A stretch of 64,000 bases of DNA from the NCBI RefSeq assembly GCF_009026825.1, contig NZ_CP045032.1:310001-374000 (forward strand). The letters are read 5' to 3'. Position numbers and translations under genes: made by a program. Numbering within the stretch: position 1 is the stretch's first letter; every line of letters begins with the position of its first letter. Shown here one piece after another: positions 11,080-20,235 of this stretch. The notes under the pieces are model-generated. The model saw only the letters and a program-made list of their open reading frames with translations. It was not told the DNA's origin and did no database searches. The DNA comes from Corynebacterium urogenitale. Lineage in GTDB: Bacteria; Actinomycetota; Actinomycetes; Mycobacteriales; Mycobacteriaceae.

Positions 11080-11179
11080 CCCGTGCAAGCGCGTTGGGCG
11101 ACAACCTGCGCAGGCGCAGTAGGCAATAACCCGCGTAAGCGCAGTAAGTAACGATCCGCGCAAACGCGCGTGGTGACCA
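11080..11179. repeat. four 25-bp degenerate tandem repeats upstream of ald
   Basis: Four contiguous 25-bp units run 11080-11104, 11105-11129, 11130-11154 and 11155-11179. Each has the pattern CCyGyGyAnGCGC followed by a variable purine-rich half. The array ends 36 bases before the ald start, so it lies in the leader or promoter. The remaining DNA (10873-11079) shows no gene. Confidence 0.75.
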
Positions 11180-11214
11180 TAAGCAACAACCGATCACGGA
11201 AGGACCCGCAGCAC

Positions 11215-12735
11215 ATGACTGTCTACGCAGACCCAGGCACCTCAGGCTCCATCGTCAACTTCAAGGAGCGTTACGAAAACTTCATCGGCGGCAAGTGGGT
11301 GCCTCCGGTCGATGGTGAGTACATGGACAACATTTCACCCATCTCCGGTGAAAAATTCTGCGAAGTACCGCGTTCGAAGGCTGCTGACGTCGAAAAGGCA
11401 ATCGACGCGGCCCACGCGGCGAAGGACTGGTGGGGCCGCATGTCAGTGCAAGAGCGCTCCAACGTGCTGTTGAAGATTGCCGATCGGCTCGAAGATAATC
11501 TCGAGGCCCTCGCCGTGGCCGAGACGTGGGACAACGGCAAGGCTGTGCGCGAGACGCTCGCTGCCGACCTGCCGCTGGCCGTCGATCACTTTCGCTACTA
11601 CGCGGGTGCCCTCCGTGCCCAGGAGGATCGCACCTCCCAGATCGACGAGAACCTCATCGCCTACCACTTCAACGAACCACTGGGTGTGGTCGGCCAGATC
11701 ATCCCGTGGAACTTCCCGCTGCTCATGGCCGCCTGGAAGCTCGCCCCAGCTCTGGCCGCCGGCAATGCGATCGTGCTCAAACCCGCCGAGCAGACCCCAG
11801 CGACGATCCTGCTGGTCATAGAGCTTATCGAGGATCTGCTGCCGGCGGGTGTGCTTAACGTGGTCAATGGCCTCGGCGACGAGGCAGGCGCCGCGCTCAC
11901 CGCCTCCGACCGCATCGACAAGATCGCGTTCACCGGCTCCACGGAAGTCGGCAAGATGATCAATAAGGCGGTCGCGGACAAGCTCATCCCTGTCACCCTC
12001 GAACTTGGCGGAAAGTCTCCGTCCATTTTCTTCTCCGACGTCATGGATCACGACGACGCTTTCCGCGAGAAGTGCGTCGAGGGGCTCGCGATGTTTGCTC
12101 TGAATCAGGGCGAGATTTGCACCTGCCCATCCCGCGCGCTCGTTCAGGAGGACATCGCGGACGAGTTCCTCGCGCTTGCGGTGGAGCGTGTGAAGAGCAT
12201 CAAGATCGGCAACCCCTTGGACACGGACGTGATGATGGGCGCCCAGGCCAGCCAGGAGCAGATGGATAAGATCGCTGGATACTTGCAGTCCGGCCCGGAG
12301 GAGGGCGCTGAGGTGCTCGTCGGCGGGCATGTCAATGAAGTGGAGGGGCGCGCGGGCGGTTTCTACGTCACCCCGACGATCCTCAAGGGCGATAATTCCA
12401 TGCGGTGCTTCCAGGAAGAGATTTTCGGCCCGGTGCTCGCCGTGACTACCTTCAAGGATTTTGATGAAGCTATCCGCATCGCCAATGACACCGAGTACGG
12501 CTTGGGCGCAGGCGTGTGGTCCCGTAATGGCCGCACCGCGTACAAGGCTGGCCGTGCGATCCAGTCCGGACGAGTGTGGATCAACAACTACCACTCCTAC
12601 CCAGCTCACGCGGCTTTCGGTGGTTACAAGAAGTCCGGCTTGGGCCGTGAGACGCACCTGATGATGCTGTCCCACTACCAGCAGACGAAGAACCTGCTGT
12701 GGTCCTACGATGAGAACCCGACCGGCCTGTTCTAA
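11215..12735 (+). CDS. ald: NAD-dependent acetaldehyde/aldehyde dehydrogenase
   Basis: The enzyme oxidises acetaldehyde and related aldehydes to the acid with NAD+. The 506-residue length and start [16 protein letters not shown] match the corynebacterial Ald protein closely, from memory. Family motifs are visible: [15 protein letters not shown], the catalytic ELGGKSP Glu segment and the nucleophile Cys in [16 protein letters not shown]. The ATG at 11215 was chosen over an upstream GTG because GGAAGGA precedes it and the start matches the family. A 25-bp repeat array lies immediately upstream and a strong terminator follows. In C. glutamicum the gene is needed for ethanol growth. That role is assumed here. 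Confidence 0.96.
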   Translation: MTVYADPGTSGSIVNFKERYENFIGGKWVPPVDGEYMDNISPISGEKFCEVPRSKAADVEKAIDAAHAAKDWWGRMSVQERSNVLLKIADRLEDNLEALAVAETWDNGKAVRETLAADLPLAVDHFRYYAGALRAQEDRTSQIDENLIAYHFNEPLGVVGQIIPWNFPLLMAAWKLAPALAAGNAIVLKPAEQTPATILLVIELIEDLLPAGVLNVVNGLGDEAGAALTASDRIDKIAFTGSTEVGKMINKAVADKLIPVTLELGGKSPSIFFSDVMDHDDAFREKCVEGLAMFALNQGEICTCPSRALVQEDIADEFLALAVERVKSIKIGNPLDTDVMMGAQASQEQMDKIAGYLQSGPEEGAEVLVGGHVNEVEGRAGGFYVTPTILKGDNSMRCFQEEIFGPVLAVTTFKDFDEAIRIANDTEYGLGAGVWSRNGRTAYKAGRAIQSGRVWINNYHSYPAHAAFGGYKKSGLGRETHLMMLSHYQQTKNLLWSYDENPTGLF

Positions 12736-12802
12736 ACCCTCCTTCTTCTCTGCACGACGCCACTAGCCCGCGGACACCAGCCTCCGCATGACAAATGTCA
12801 CA

Positions 12803-12832
12803 GACCCCGCATGGAAATCTTCATGCGGGGTC
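12803..12832 (+). terminator. ald terminator
   Basis: An 11-bp perfect stem, GACCCCGCATG at 12803-12813 and CATGCGGGGTC at 12822-12832, has an 8-base loop. It lies 68 bases after the ald stop and before the next gene on the same strand. There is only a weak T-run after it. Confidence 0.82.
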
Positions 12833-12881
12833 GTGACTTTGGGCACTACCAGCGCAAACGCTTCCAACGCACGATGGGAGC

Positions 12882-13862
12882 ATGAGAAATACAGCAGCAG
12901 CCCCAGTCATCGATGTCCGCAACATTAGCCGCGTTTACGGCAAGCAGGGCATCAATTGGATGACCGGCATGCGCCGACGGCCATCACTAAAGGATGCGGA
13001 GGCCGGTAGAGCAGCCCTTGCCGTGGACAAGCTGAGCTTCCAGGTTTACGAGGGCGAAGTGTACGGCCTCCTCGGAACCAACGGCGCCGGCAAAACCTCC
13101 TCCCTGGAACTCATCGAGGGCCTCGCTGAAGCACAGGGTGGGCTCATCCGCATCCTGGGCATGGACCCAATCAAGGACCGCGAGGCCCTCCGCCCCCAGC
13201 TGGGCATCATGCTCCAGCACGGAGGACTGCCACAGGAGCTCACCGTCCGCGAGACGATGACGATGTGGGCGGGTACGTGCTCCACCCCACTCCCGATTGA
13301 CCAGGTCCTCGCCGATGTGGAGCTTACCCACCGTCTGAACAATAAGGTCGGCAGCCTCTCCGGCGGCGAGAAGCGCCGCCTCGACTTGGCCTGCGCCCTG
13401 CTCGGCAACCCACGCATCGTCTTCCTTGACGAGCCGACAACCGGCCTCGACCCGGAGTCCCGCCGCAACACGTGGCGCTTGTTGCGCCGTTTAAAGGACC
13501 AGGGCGTGACGATGATCCTCACCACTCACTACCTCGAGGAAGCCGAGTACCTTTGCGATCGCATTGCGATCATGCACCGAGGCCGTAAGGAGGTCGAGGG
13601 CACCTTGAGCGATTTGGTCTCCCGCGTCCCCTCTTCCATCGTGTTCGACGCCACCTCGTCCCTCCCTCCGCTCAGCACTCTGCCGGTTCAGGGGGCGACT
13701 ATCCGCAATGACGGACGAACCGTGGAGATCCTTACGAACGATCTACAGCGCCACACTTTGAGCGTCCTGCAGTGGGCGCAGGCCGGTGGCGTCGAGCTCA
13801 GGGGATTTGCGGCGCGGCCAGCCAGCCTGGAGGCGCTCTTTATGGAGATCTCGGAAAAGTAG
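12882..13862 (+). CDS. ABC transporter ATP-binding protein (ABC-2/drug type)
   Basis: The 326-residue ATPase has Walker A GTNGAGKTSS, a Q-loop in QLGIMLQHGG, signature LSGGEKRR, Walker B IVFLDEPTTGLDPES and an H-switch in ILTTHYLEEAEYLC. The GLDP and LEEAE features are typical of DrrA/NatA-like exporters. An unusual feature is a roughly 25-residue insertion (GKQGINWMTGMRRRPSLKDAEAGR) between the first strand and the VDKLSF segment. The next gene encodes the membrane partner, and a sensor kinase and response regulator follow, which suggests drug, peptide or lipid export under two-component control. Confidence 0.93.
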   Translation: MRNTAAAPVIDVRNISRVYGKQGINWMTGMRRRPSLKDAEAGRAALAVDKLSFQVYEGEVYGLLGTNGAGKTSSLELIEGLAEAQGGLIRILGMDPIKDREALRPQLGIMLQHGGLPQELTVRETMTMWAGTCSTPLPIDQVLADVELTHRLNNKVGSLSGGEKRRLDLACALLGNPRIVFLDEPTTGLDPESRRNTWRLLRRLKDQGVTMILTTHYLEEAEYLCDRIAIMHRGRKEVEGTLSDLVSRVPSSIVFDATSSLPPLSTLPVQGATIRNDGRTVEILTNDLQRHTLSVLQWAQAGGVELRGFAARPASLEALFMEISEK

Positions 13863-13904
13863 CGCCCAGAAATCCACAACACACAGAAAAGCAAGGAGAA
13901 AACA

Positions 13905-14750
13905 ATGTCTACCGCAACCGCACCACAGATCACCGACCGCAGGAACGCCCCTAAGGGCAGGAAGAAGGGCAAGCTTGGCGCACTAGCGAGGGCTGAATGG
14001 CTCCAGTTCCGCCGAAACAAGGTCATCATGTTTCTGGCCATCTTGTTGCCGTTGGGAGTGCCGGCGTTGGTGCTGAGTTCCCTGCTGTTTAACGATGCCG
14101 AGCCAAGCGTCACCGGAGGGGCGACAACCACCGAGCTGTACCTGATGATGGGGCTGGTTCTGGTCCTGTTCTACTCCGCACTGTCCATGGTCACTACCCG
14201 CCGCGACGAAGGCGTGCTCAAGCGCCTGCGCACCGGTGAGGCGAAGGATTGGCAAATTCTTGCGGCTATCGGTGTGCCGGGAACGCTCATAGTGGTGGCT
14301 TTGTTTTTCGTGCTCGTCGTGGCGATGGTGATCATGGGTGTGCCGATGCCGGAAAACCCGGTTGCGATGCTCATCGCGCTGGTCGGTGGTGTCATGTGCA
14401 CCATGTTCTTCGCGCTGATCACTAGCGGCTTCACCAAGAATGCTGAAGCCGCACAGCTCACCTCCATGCCGGTGTTGCTGCTGGGTATGCTGTCTGCGTC
14501 CAGTTTTCGTGAGTTGCTGCCAGAGGCAGTGCGTGTCTTCGCGGAGAAGAACCCCTTCGGCGTGGCCTACGACCTGATCTACCTGGGCTGGGCGGGCAAC
14601 TTTCCGGCAAAGGTGATGGCGGAGGCTGGATCCCTCGATACAGGGGAGTTGTGGACTGCTATAGCCAAGCTCACCGCGATCCTCGTCATCTGGATCCTGG
14701 TTTTGGCCTGGTGTGCGAGCGAGTACATGCGCTGGGATACGCACCGCTAA
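13905..14750 (+). CDS. ABC-2 type transporter permease
   Basis: The 281-residue membrane protein has a basic N-terminal tail and six predicted helices (e.g. VIMFLAILLPLGVPALVLSSLL, LMMGLVLVLFYSALSMV and LTAILVIWILVLAWCA). The TTRRDEGVLKRLRTGEA motif after the second helix is characteristic of ABC-2/DrrB permeases. AAGGAGAAAACA precedes the ATG, and the gene starts 42 bases after the ATPase stop, so they form one transporter. The substrate is not evident. The kinase gene that follows has its own -10-like element but is close enough to be co-transcribed. Confidence 0.93.
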   Translation: MSTATAPQITDRRNAPKGRKKGKLGALARAEWLQFRRNKVIMFLAILLPLGVPALVLSSLLFNDAEPSVTGGATTTELYLMMGLVLVLFYSALSMVTTRRDEGVLKRLRTGEAKDWQILAAIGVPGTLIVVALFFVLVVAMVIMGVPMPENPVAMLIALVGGVMCTMFFALITSGFTKNAEAAQLTSMPVLLLGMLSASSFRELLPEAVRVFAEKNPFGVAYDLIYLGWAGNFPAKVMAEAGSLDTGELWTAIAKLTAILVIWILVLAWCASEYMRWDTHR

Positions 14751-14820
14751 AGTTTCCGCAGAATCACGCATCGTTGGCAACCCCGTGGCATTGTCCTGGG
14801 GTTGTTTATCCTGGATCACA

Positions 14821-16128
14821 ATGAAAAAGAATTCCTTGTCCATCGCGCCGTGGTTGGCTCAGCCACGAGCTTCCTGGCGTGCGATTGACGATGTGCAAAA
14901 AGTCGTCTTGTACAGTCGGTGGTCGGTGCACTTCGCGCTTGTTTTCTTCGCTTTCCTCGATGTGCTGGGATGGCTTACCGGCTCCAAGGACGGCCAGATG
15001 ATGGCGGAAGTGGGAGCCCTCCCCCTCCTCACGGTTACGGTTTTTGGGCTGCTGTGTGCTGGTTGTGCCGTTGCTGTCACAGAGCTCGTACCGCACCTAA
15101 ACGTGGTACAGCGGCGCCCGGTGGGCCCCTTCGTGGTGGCTGCGCTCGGGGTTCACACCGTTATCTGGTTGCTGGGAATCGGCCTCTACCTCTGGGCGCC
15201 TGGATGGCGCTGGTCACTGATTGGCATTTTTGCTGCCGGTATGGCCACCATCTGCTGTTCCTGGGGTGTGCTGCCGTGGTTGAAGATGTCTTGGTTGCTG
15301 GCGCTGATCGTCGGCGCTGTGACCACGGTGTTTCTGTGGCGGCAGGTGGGGTTCTTCTACCTTTTTGCAAGCATTTTTGGCTTGTTCGTGATTCGTTCAA
15401 CCAGCTGGATCGTTCAGGTCATCAAGGACTTGAAGAGTGCGCGTGATACCGAGGCACGGCTGCGAGTTTCCGAGGAGAGACTGCGTTTCGCCCAGGAGCT
15501 GCACGACACGATGGGGCAGCATCTCGCGGCTATTTCCCTCAAGGCACAGGTGGCTCGTGCACTCGCGGAGCGCAATGATGCCCGCCTCGACGGAGAATTG
15601 AAACAGCTCCAGGAGCTTGCCGGGCAATCCTCGGACGAAATGCGGAGAGTGGTGCGGGGCTACCGCGCGATCAACCTCGCCACGGAGTTGAGCGGTGCGC
15701 GGGAGCTGTTGGAGTCTGCAGGAATCACTATCAGCGTAGAGGGGGTATCCACAGATATTCCCACCCCTGCGCGTGATTTGTGTGCCTGGCTCGTGCGCGA
15801 ATCCGCCACGAACATCCTGCGCCATTCCTCCGCGTCCCATGTTTCCATCGTCATGACCGAAAACTCATTGTGTGTCGAAAACGATGGTGTGAATGCGGAA
15901 GGCCTAGGTTCGCCGGGTGGGCTCGATGTGCTGAGGCGTAAAGCAGAGGAGACCGGCGCTACCCTGGTGTACTCGCTGGTGGATGATCGTCATCGGGGGT
16001 TAGTATTCCGACTGGAATGTGATGTCTCTTCAGTGAGTAGTGGCATCGAGCCAAAGGACAATTCTCAGCAACCTTCACAGCGCAAGCCACACGACAAGCC
16101 ACACGACAAGCCGAGGGAGCGGGCATGA
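14821..16128 (+). CDS. NarL-family sensor histidine kinase (HisKA_3)
   Basis: The 435-residue kinase has six predicted membrane segments in its first 190 residues, then a short coiled region and the HisKA_3 box RLRFAQELHDTMGQHLA with the phosphoacceptor His near residue 228. The C-terminal ATPase region has LCAWLVRESATNILRHS (N-box) and GSPGGLDVLRRKAEE (G-box). The tail carries a KPHDKPHDKP direct repeat encoded by a 12-bp duplication. The ATG at 14821 is preceded by TATCCT eight bases upstream, fitting a leaderless start. Its stop overlaps the response regulator ATG (ATGA), so the two are coupled. The DesK/LiaS-like topology suggests membrane stress sensing. Confidence 0.93.
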   Translation: MKKNSLSIAPWLAQPRASWRAIDDVQKVVLYSRWSVHFALVFFAFLDVLGWLTGSKDGQMMAEVGALPLLTVTVFGLLCAGCAVAVTELVPHLNVVQRRPVGPFVVAALGVHTVIWLLGIGLYLWAPGWRWSLIGIFAAGMATICCSWGVLPWLKMSWLLALIVGAVTTVFLWRQVGFFYLFASIFGLFVIRSTSWIVQVIKDLKSARDTEARLRVSEERLRFAQELHDTMGQHLAAISLKAQVARALAERNDARLDGELKQLQELAGQSSDEMRRVVRGYRAINLATELSGARELLESAGITISVEGVSTDIPTPARDLCAWLVRESATNILRHSSASHVSIVMTENSLCVENDGVNAEGLGSPGGLDVLRRKAEETGATLVYSLVDDRHRGLVFRLECDVSSVSSGIEPKDNSQQPSQRKPHDKPHDKPRERA

Positions 16129-16781
16129 CTAGTAGCGGAGCTGCGGCACAAACTGGCACGATTCGCGTGGTGATTGCCGATGACGAGGCGCTCATCGCCA
16201 GCAGTCTTTCCACGCTCTTGAGTCTGGAGGAAGATATCGACGTCATTGGTACCTTCGCCTCCGGTGAGGAGCTCCTTGAATGGTGGATAAAGCAACTCAC
16301 CTTCGGCGAACCAGTTGCCGATGTGGGGGTGCTGGATCTCAACATGACGGGAATCGATGGCATCGATACCGCCGCCAAGCTCCTGCAGCAATCACCAGAT
16401 GCGGGGATGATGATTGTCACGAGTCACGCTCGGCCGCGAGGTCTCAAGCGTGCCCTGGCGGTGGGAGTGCGCGGATTTTTGCCGAAAACCTCGAGCGCGG
16501 AGGAGTTTGCGTCGGGCATCAGGGCGGTCCACGAAGGCAAACGGCACCTTGACGCGGACGTTGCGGCAGCCGCCATCGGAGCGGGGGAGAGCCCACTGAG
16601 TGAGCGCGAGGCGGAGATCCTCGAGGTTGCTGGCGAGGGTGGCAGCGTTGAGGACATTGCAGCGCGCGTGCACCTCGCGTCGGGAACGGTCCGCAACTAC
16701 CTCAGTTCCGCAATGGGCAAACTGGCAGCCGCCAATCGCTTTGAGGCGTACAGCAAGGCCCGTGACGAGGGATGGCTGTAG
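16125..16781 (+). CDS. NarL/FixJ-family response regulator
   Basis: The receiver domain (about residues 12-130) has the acidic pair in VVIADDEAL, the phosphorylated Asp near residue 71 in GVLDLNMTGIDG, Thr/Ser in MMIVTSHA and Lys in FLPKTSSAEEF. The C-terminal LuxR-type HTH (about 150-212) contains LSEREAEILEVAGEG and HLASGTVRNYLSSAMGKL. It pairs with the overlapping kinase and most likely controls the upstream ABC transporter, an arrangement common in Actinobacteria for antibiotic- or envelope-stress exporters. The DNA target is not identified. No strong terminator was seen in 16782-16942, which holds only a short direct repeat (AGTGGCTyATTAA). Confidence 0.95.
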   Translation: MTSSGAAAQTGTIRVVIADDEALIASSLSTLLSLEEDIDVIGTFASGEELLEWWIKQLTFGEPVADVGVLDLNMTGIDGIDTAAKLLQQSPDAGMMIVTSHARPRGLKRALAVGVRGFLPKTSSAEEFASGIRAVHEGKRHLDADVAAAAIGAGESPLSEREAEILEVAGEGGSVEDIAARVHLASGTVRNYLSSAMGKLAAANRFEAYSKARDEGWL

Positions 16782-16942
16782 CGGAGGAGCAACAGTGGCT
16801 TATTAACAGTGGCTCATTAAGAACGCGTAACTTTTACCGGCTCTTGTCGGGCGCAGACGGTCGCGGGCATAAAATGGCTTCAGTGCCTCGGCAATAAGCC
16901 GGACGCGAGAGTTTTGAGAATACGTGACGAGGAGTGCCCCTG

Positions 16943-18307
16943 GTGGAATACAGCGTTTTTGATTTGTTGATGGATGTGGGGTTGATCTCCGTCCTGCTCA
17001 TTGTGGGCACGTTCATGCGCCGGCACTTCAGGTGGTTCCGCAATCTGTTGATTCCCGCGCCGATCACCGCAGGTCTGTTGGGTCTGCTGCTTGGACCGGA
17101 GGTGCTGGGAATCATGCCATTCTCCGATGCGCTCGGCGACTATTCCACGCTGCTCATCGCGGTGGTCTTCGCGTCCATGCCATACTCCATGAGCTTCGCC
17201 GCCCGCGATATCTCCAAGGCGAAGAATATGTGGTCCTACTCAGCTGCCATGTTCCTGGGGCAGTGGGGAATTTTCGTACTATTCGGCGTTCTAGTCCTTG
17301 CGCCGCTGTTCGGTACCGATGACTGGTTCGGCATGATGCTGCCCGTCGGCTTCGTCGGCGGTTTCGGTACCGCGGCTGCTGTGGGTGGTGCGCTGGATTC
17401 CATCGGTATTGAGGAAGCCGCATCCCTGGGCTTCACCGCCGCGACTGTTGGTACGCTGGCCGCGATTGTGGGTGGCATTATCTTCGCCAACTGGGGCATC
17501 AAGACCGGCCGCACCTCCACCTTGCCGGAGAAGCTGCCATGGGAGCTGCGCTCTGGCGAGATCACGAAGAAGTCCAAGCAACCGTCTATTGGCAATGCCA
17601 CGACCAACCCGTCGTCCATCGAACCATTGGCTCTGCACGCAGGCTTCATCGCGGTGACGGTGACTATCGCGTACATCATCCAACAGTTTGTTCAGAGCCA
17701 GTTCGAGTCCGTTTCCATCCCTCTATTCGCCCTGGCCTTCGTGGTTGGCATCGGTGGCCGGATCTTCCTCAACGTCATTAAGCGCCCGGAGTACTTGGAC
17801 CCTACGACTGTGAAGTCGATCTCCGGTGCTTCCACCGACTTCCTCATTGCTTTCGGTGTGGCCTCCATCGTTCCGGCGGCTGTGGCTAGCTACTGGATTC
17901 CGCTGCTCATCCTGTTCGTCCTGGGCGTGGTCTACTGCACGCTGTTCTTCTTCGTGGCATCCCCGATCTTCTTCGGCGAGAAGTGGTTGGAGCGCGGCAT
18001 CTTCGGCTGGGGCTGGGCAACGGCCGCCGTGGCGACGGGCATCGCCCTGCTGAAGATCGTCGACCCAGAGCTGAAATCCGGTGCTTTGGATGAATACGGC
18101 ATCGCTTACGTGGGCTACGCGCCGATTGAGATCGCCGTCAATATCCTCGCTCCGATCGCCGTCATTGCGGGATTCACGCTGGGCTTCGGTGCGATCACGA
18201 CGGTTGCAGCGGTGGTGATCTTTGTGATTCCGTTCTTCCTCGGTTGGCTGCCGGGTAAGAGTAATAAGGGCACGAAGAAGGGCACATCCGCCCCAGCCAG
18301 TGCCTAA
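16943..18307 (+). CDS. gltS: sodium/glutamate symporter, GltS type
   Basis: About 454 residues form 11-12 hydrophobic segments with the GltS family's inverted-repeat organisation. FRWFRNLLIPAPITAGLLGL near residue 37 and FVGGFGTAAAVGGALDS near 140 resemble the reentrant substrate-binding loops of GltS. The role is Na+-coupled glutamate uptake at the cytoplasmic membrane. GTG at 16943 was preferred because AGGAG at 16930-16934 is eight bases upstream. An in-frame GTG at 16934 overlaps that site. The gene stands alone; the tail ends in a Lys/Thr/Ala-rich stretch. GltS assignment is good, although other GltS-like carriers with unknown substrates exist. Confidence 0.85.
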   Translation: MEYSVFDLLMDVGLISVLLIVGTFMRRHFRWFRNLLIPAPITAGLLGLLLGPEVLGIMPFSDALGDYSTLLIAVVFASMPYSMSFAARDISKAKNMWSYSAAMFLGQWGIFVLFGVLVLAPLFGTDDWFGMMLPVGFVGGFGTAAAVGGALDSIGIEEAASLGFTAATVGTLAAIVGGIIFANWGIKTGRTSTLPEKLPWELRSGEITKKSKQPSIGNATTNPSSIEPLALHAGFIAVTVTIAYIIQQFVQSQFESVSIPLFALAFVVGIGGRIFLNVIKRPEYLDPTTVKSISGASTDFLIAFGVASIVPAAVASYWIPLLILFVLGVVYCTLFFFVASPIFFGEKWLERGIFGWGWATAAVATGIALLKIVDPELKSGALDEYGIAYVGYAPIEIAVNILAPIAVIAGFTLGFGAITTVAAVVIFVIPFFLGWLPGKSNKGTKKGTSAPASA

Positions 18308-18345
18308 ACAGCGGTCCTCGCCAGCTGCCGATAGACTGGGGAACC

Positions 18346-19203
18346 ATGACTGATTTTTCCTCCCATCCGGGCAGCCCGTTTACCTCGGGCGAGAAAATGT
18401 TCTCCGCCTTCACCGCTGGCGAGCGCATGACCGTGATCGATTCGCACTGGGCCAAGACGGAAAACAGTGCGTGGGAGGCGTATGTCAGCCAGCACATTCC
18501 TGGATCCATGTTCTGCAATCCGCTGACACACCTGGCGGATATTCCCTCGCGGCAGGCTGGCCGCAATCCTCTCCCTAATGTTGACGATCTGCAGCGCTCT
18601 TTCGACGACTGGGGTTTGCTCGAGGGGCGTCCCGTGGTGATTTACGACGCCGGCGTGAACCTCTACGCGGCGAGAGCATGGTGGGTCTACCGCTGGGCGG
18701 GCGTGGAGGATGTCTACATCCTTAATGGTGGTACGCCTGCGTGGGAGGAAGCAGGAGGTGACGTCGCGGGGGGAATCGGTGCCTTGCGGGGGCGCGGCAA
18801 CATGACCGTGAAGCCGGGCAGCATGCCACAGATTTTCATTGAGGAGATCGATGAGTGGATGAAGGATCACCTGCTCATCGACGCTCGCGGTGAGAGCCGC
18901 CACCAGGGGGTGAAGGAGTCGTACGATCACCAGGCTGGCCACATCCCCGGCTCGCTTAATGTGCCGGTGTCCCGATTGACTGATAATCGTGGCCGGATCA
19001 AGAGCCCGGAGGAGGTGCGGGAAATCCTCGCTAGGCACGGCATCACTGATGGCGAGAATGTGGCGGTGTACTCCGGTTCCGGGCAGCATTCTTCTCTCTT
19101 CATCGCCGCGATGGAGCACGCCGGGTTGACGGGTGCACGCCACTTCGTGGGCGGTTGGTCCCAGTGGTCGGCGGATTCCTCCCGCCCCATTGAGCGCGGT
19201 TAG
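18346..19203 (+). CDS. sseA: two-domain rhodanese-like sulfurtransferase lacking the catalytic Cys
   Basis: The 285-residue protein has tandem rhodanese domains like thiosulfate/3-mercaptopyruvate sulfurtransferases. The first has ARAWWVYRWAGVEDVYILNGG and the second has LIDARGESRHQG, then AGHIPGSLNVP and HFVGGWSQW. In active enzymes the C-terminal loop starts with Cys (YCGSGVTA type). Here it reads VYSGSGQHSS with Ser near residue 243, and the only Cys in the protein (SMFCNP) is far away in the first domain. Classical persulfide transfer is therefore unlikely. The ATG lies 8 bases after TAGACT (18332-18337), so the message may be leaderless. Confidence 0.88.
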   Translation: MTDFSSHPGSPFTSGEKMFSAFTAGERMTVIDSHWAKTENSAWEAYVSQHIPGSMFCNPLTHLADIPSRQAGRNPLPNVDDLQRSFDDWGLLEGRPVVIYDAGVNLYAARAWWVYRWAGVEDVYILNGGTPAWEEAGGDVAGGIGALRGRGNMTVKPGSMPQIFIEEIDEWMKDHLLIDARGESRHQGVKESYDHQAGHIPGSLNVPVSRLTDNRGRIKSPEEVREILARHGITDGENVAVYSGSGQHSSLFIAAMEHAGLTGARHFVGGWSQWSADSSRPIERG

Positions 19204-19279
19204 TTCGCCTCGACTAAGCCCGGAACGTGAAGGCTCAAATGGACTCCACTGTGTTGGTGAACTGGCTATGATCGGGGCC

Positions 19280-20197
19280 ATGAATGACTCGCCATTGACT
19301 GTCCTGTCTCCTTTGGATGGGACCGTGGCGAGCCTGGATTCGGTGCCGGATCCTGTGTTTGCCACCGGGACTATGGGCGCGGGGATCGCGGTAGTTCCGG
19401 ATCCGGATGCGGAGGTTGTGGGGATCCACGCACCGGCCGATGGCGTGCTGATCCGGGTGTTGCCCAATCTTTTCGTTCTCGACGCCAAAGGCCATCACAT
19501 ACTGGTTCACCTGGGAATTGATACTGCTCGTTTGGATGGGCAGGGGTTCGATATGCACTGGCCGGAGGGTATGCAGGTGACGAAGGACATGGTCGTGTGC
19601 ACCTACACTCCACGGGAGTTGGGTCGCATGGGCTTCGACCCGATCGTGGTGGTGGTCGCGATGCGTGCTGGTGCGAATGATCTGTCCCCTTTGGCACTTC
19701 CGGGTGAACCGATCAGCAGGGCGGGGGGTGCTGTTTTCGTGCTGAGGCGTATTTTTTCGGCAGCGGCAGTGGGTATGGTGCTGTTGGCTGCTACTGGCAC
19801 GACGATGCCCGTGGGTCCTGAGAAGGCCAAGCTGTTTTTGTTGGTCTTCTTTTTCGTGCTGACTTTCATACAGGTCTGGCCACTGGTGATGACGCAGCGC
19901 GGACACTGGGGGCATCGCAAGCATCCGGTGAACAAGATGTACACGTTCTTTTCCGCTTTGGGGCTGGCGGGAACTCTGGGCGTGGTGACCGTGGTGTTTT
20001 TCAATGGCGATCTGGAGATGCTACTGACCATTGCGGGACCGACGATGTTCCTGGGAGTGATGGGTGCGGCTGTGCTTGCTTTCTTCGCCACCCCGTGGCG
20101 GGACTGGAGCTTTCGTGAAACGGAGCGGCCCAAGCGATCCAATGGAAAAGCCCAGCGCAGCAGGCTGGGCTCGGCGGATGCGAAGCGCGAGGATTAG
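19280..20197 (+). CDS. PTS EIIA(Glc)-like domain fused to a membrane domain
   Basis: Residues 1-145 resemble the EIIA-glucose (Crr) fold: VLSPLDGTVASLDSVPDPVFA, MGAGIAVVP and HHILVHLGIDTARLDGQGF, where the His near residue 77 matches the phosphorylated His. The rest carries four hydrophobic segments (AAAVGMVLLAATGT, LFLLVFFFVLTFIQVWPLV, LGLAGTLGVVTVVFF and FLGVMGAAVLAFFA) and a basic tail. EIIA domains are normally soluble or joined to EIIB/EIIC; no EIIB or EIIC motif is visible here. ATG 19280 lies seven bases after TATGAT, fitting a leaderless start; ATG 19268 is possible. No other PTS gene is nearby. The role may be regulatory rather than sugar transport. Confidence 0.8.
   Translation: MNDSPLTVLSPLDGTVASLDSVPDPVFATGTMGAGIAVVPDPDAEVVGIHAPADGVLIRVLPNLFVLDAKGHHILVHLGIDTARLDGQGFDMHWPEGMQVTKDMVVCTYTPRELGRMGFDPIVVVVAMRAGANDLSPLALPGEPISRAGGAVFVLRRIFSAAAVGMVLLAATGTTMPVGPEKAKLFLLVFFFVLTFIQVWPLVMTQRGHWGHRKHPVNKMYTFFSALGLAGTLGVVTVVFFNGDLEMLLTIAGPTMFLGVMGAAVLAFFATPWRDWSFRETERPKRSNGKAQRSRLGSADAKRED
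20149..20171 (-). terminator. minus-strand terminator for the SDR gene, inside the EIIA-fusion 3' end
   Basis: AGCCCAGC (minus-strand arm 20171-20164) pairs with GCTGGGCT (20156-20149) around a 7-base loop and is followed on the minus strand by TTTT. It sits 65 bases after the SDR stop but within the last codons of the convergent EIIA-fusion gene, so the two transcripts overlap. Confidence 0.7.
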
Positions 20198-20235
20198 AGA
20201 GTCTTCGTTGGCTATCGCTCGGCGGCTGTGGAGAT

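Noticed and set aside
11443..12675. 410-codon minus-strand open frame opposite ald
   Set aside because: Antisense shadow of ald, with no ribosome site or domain.
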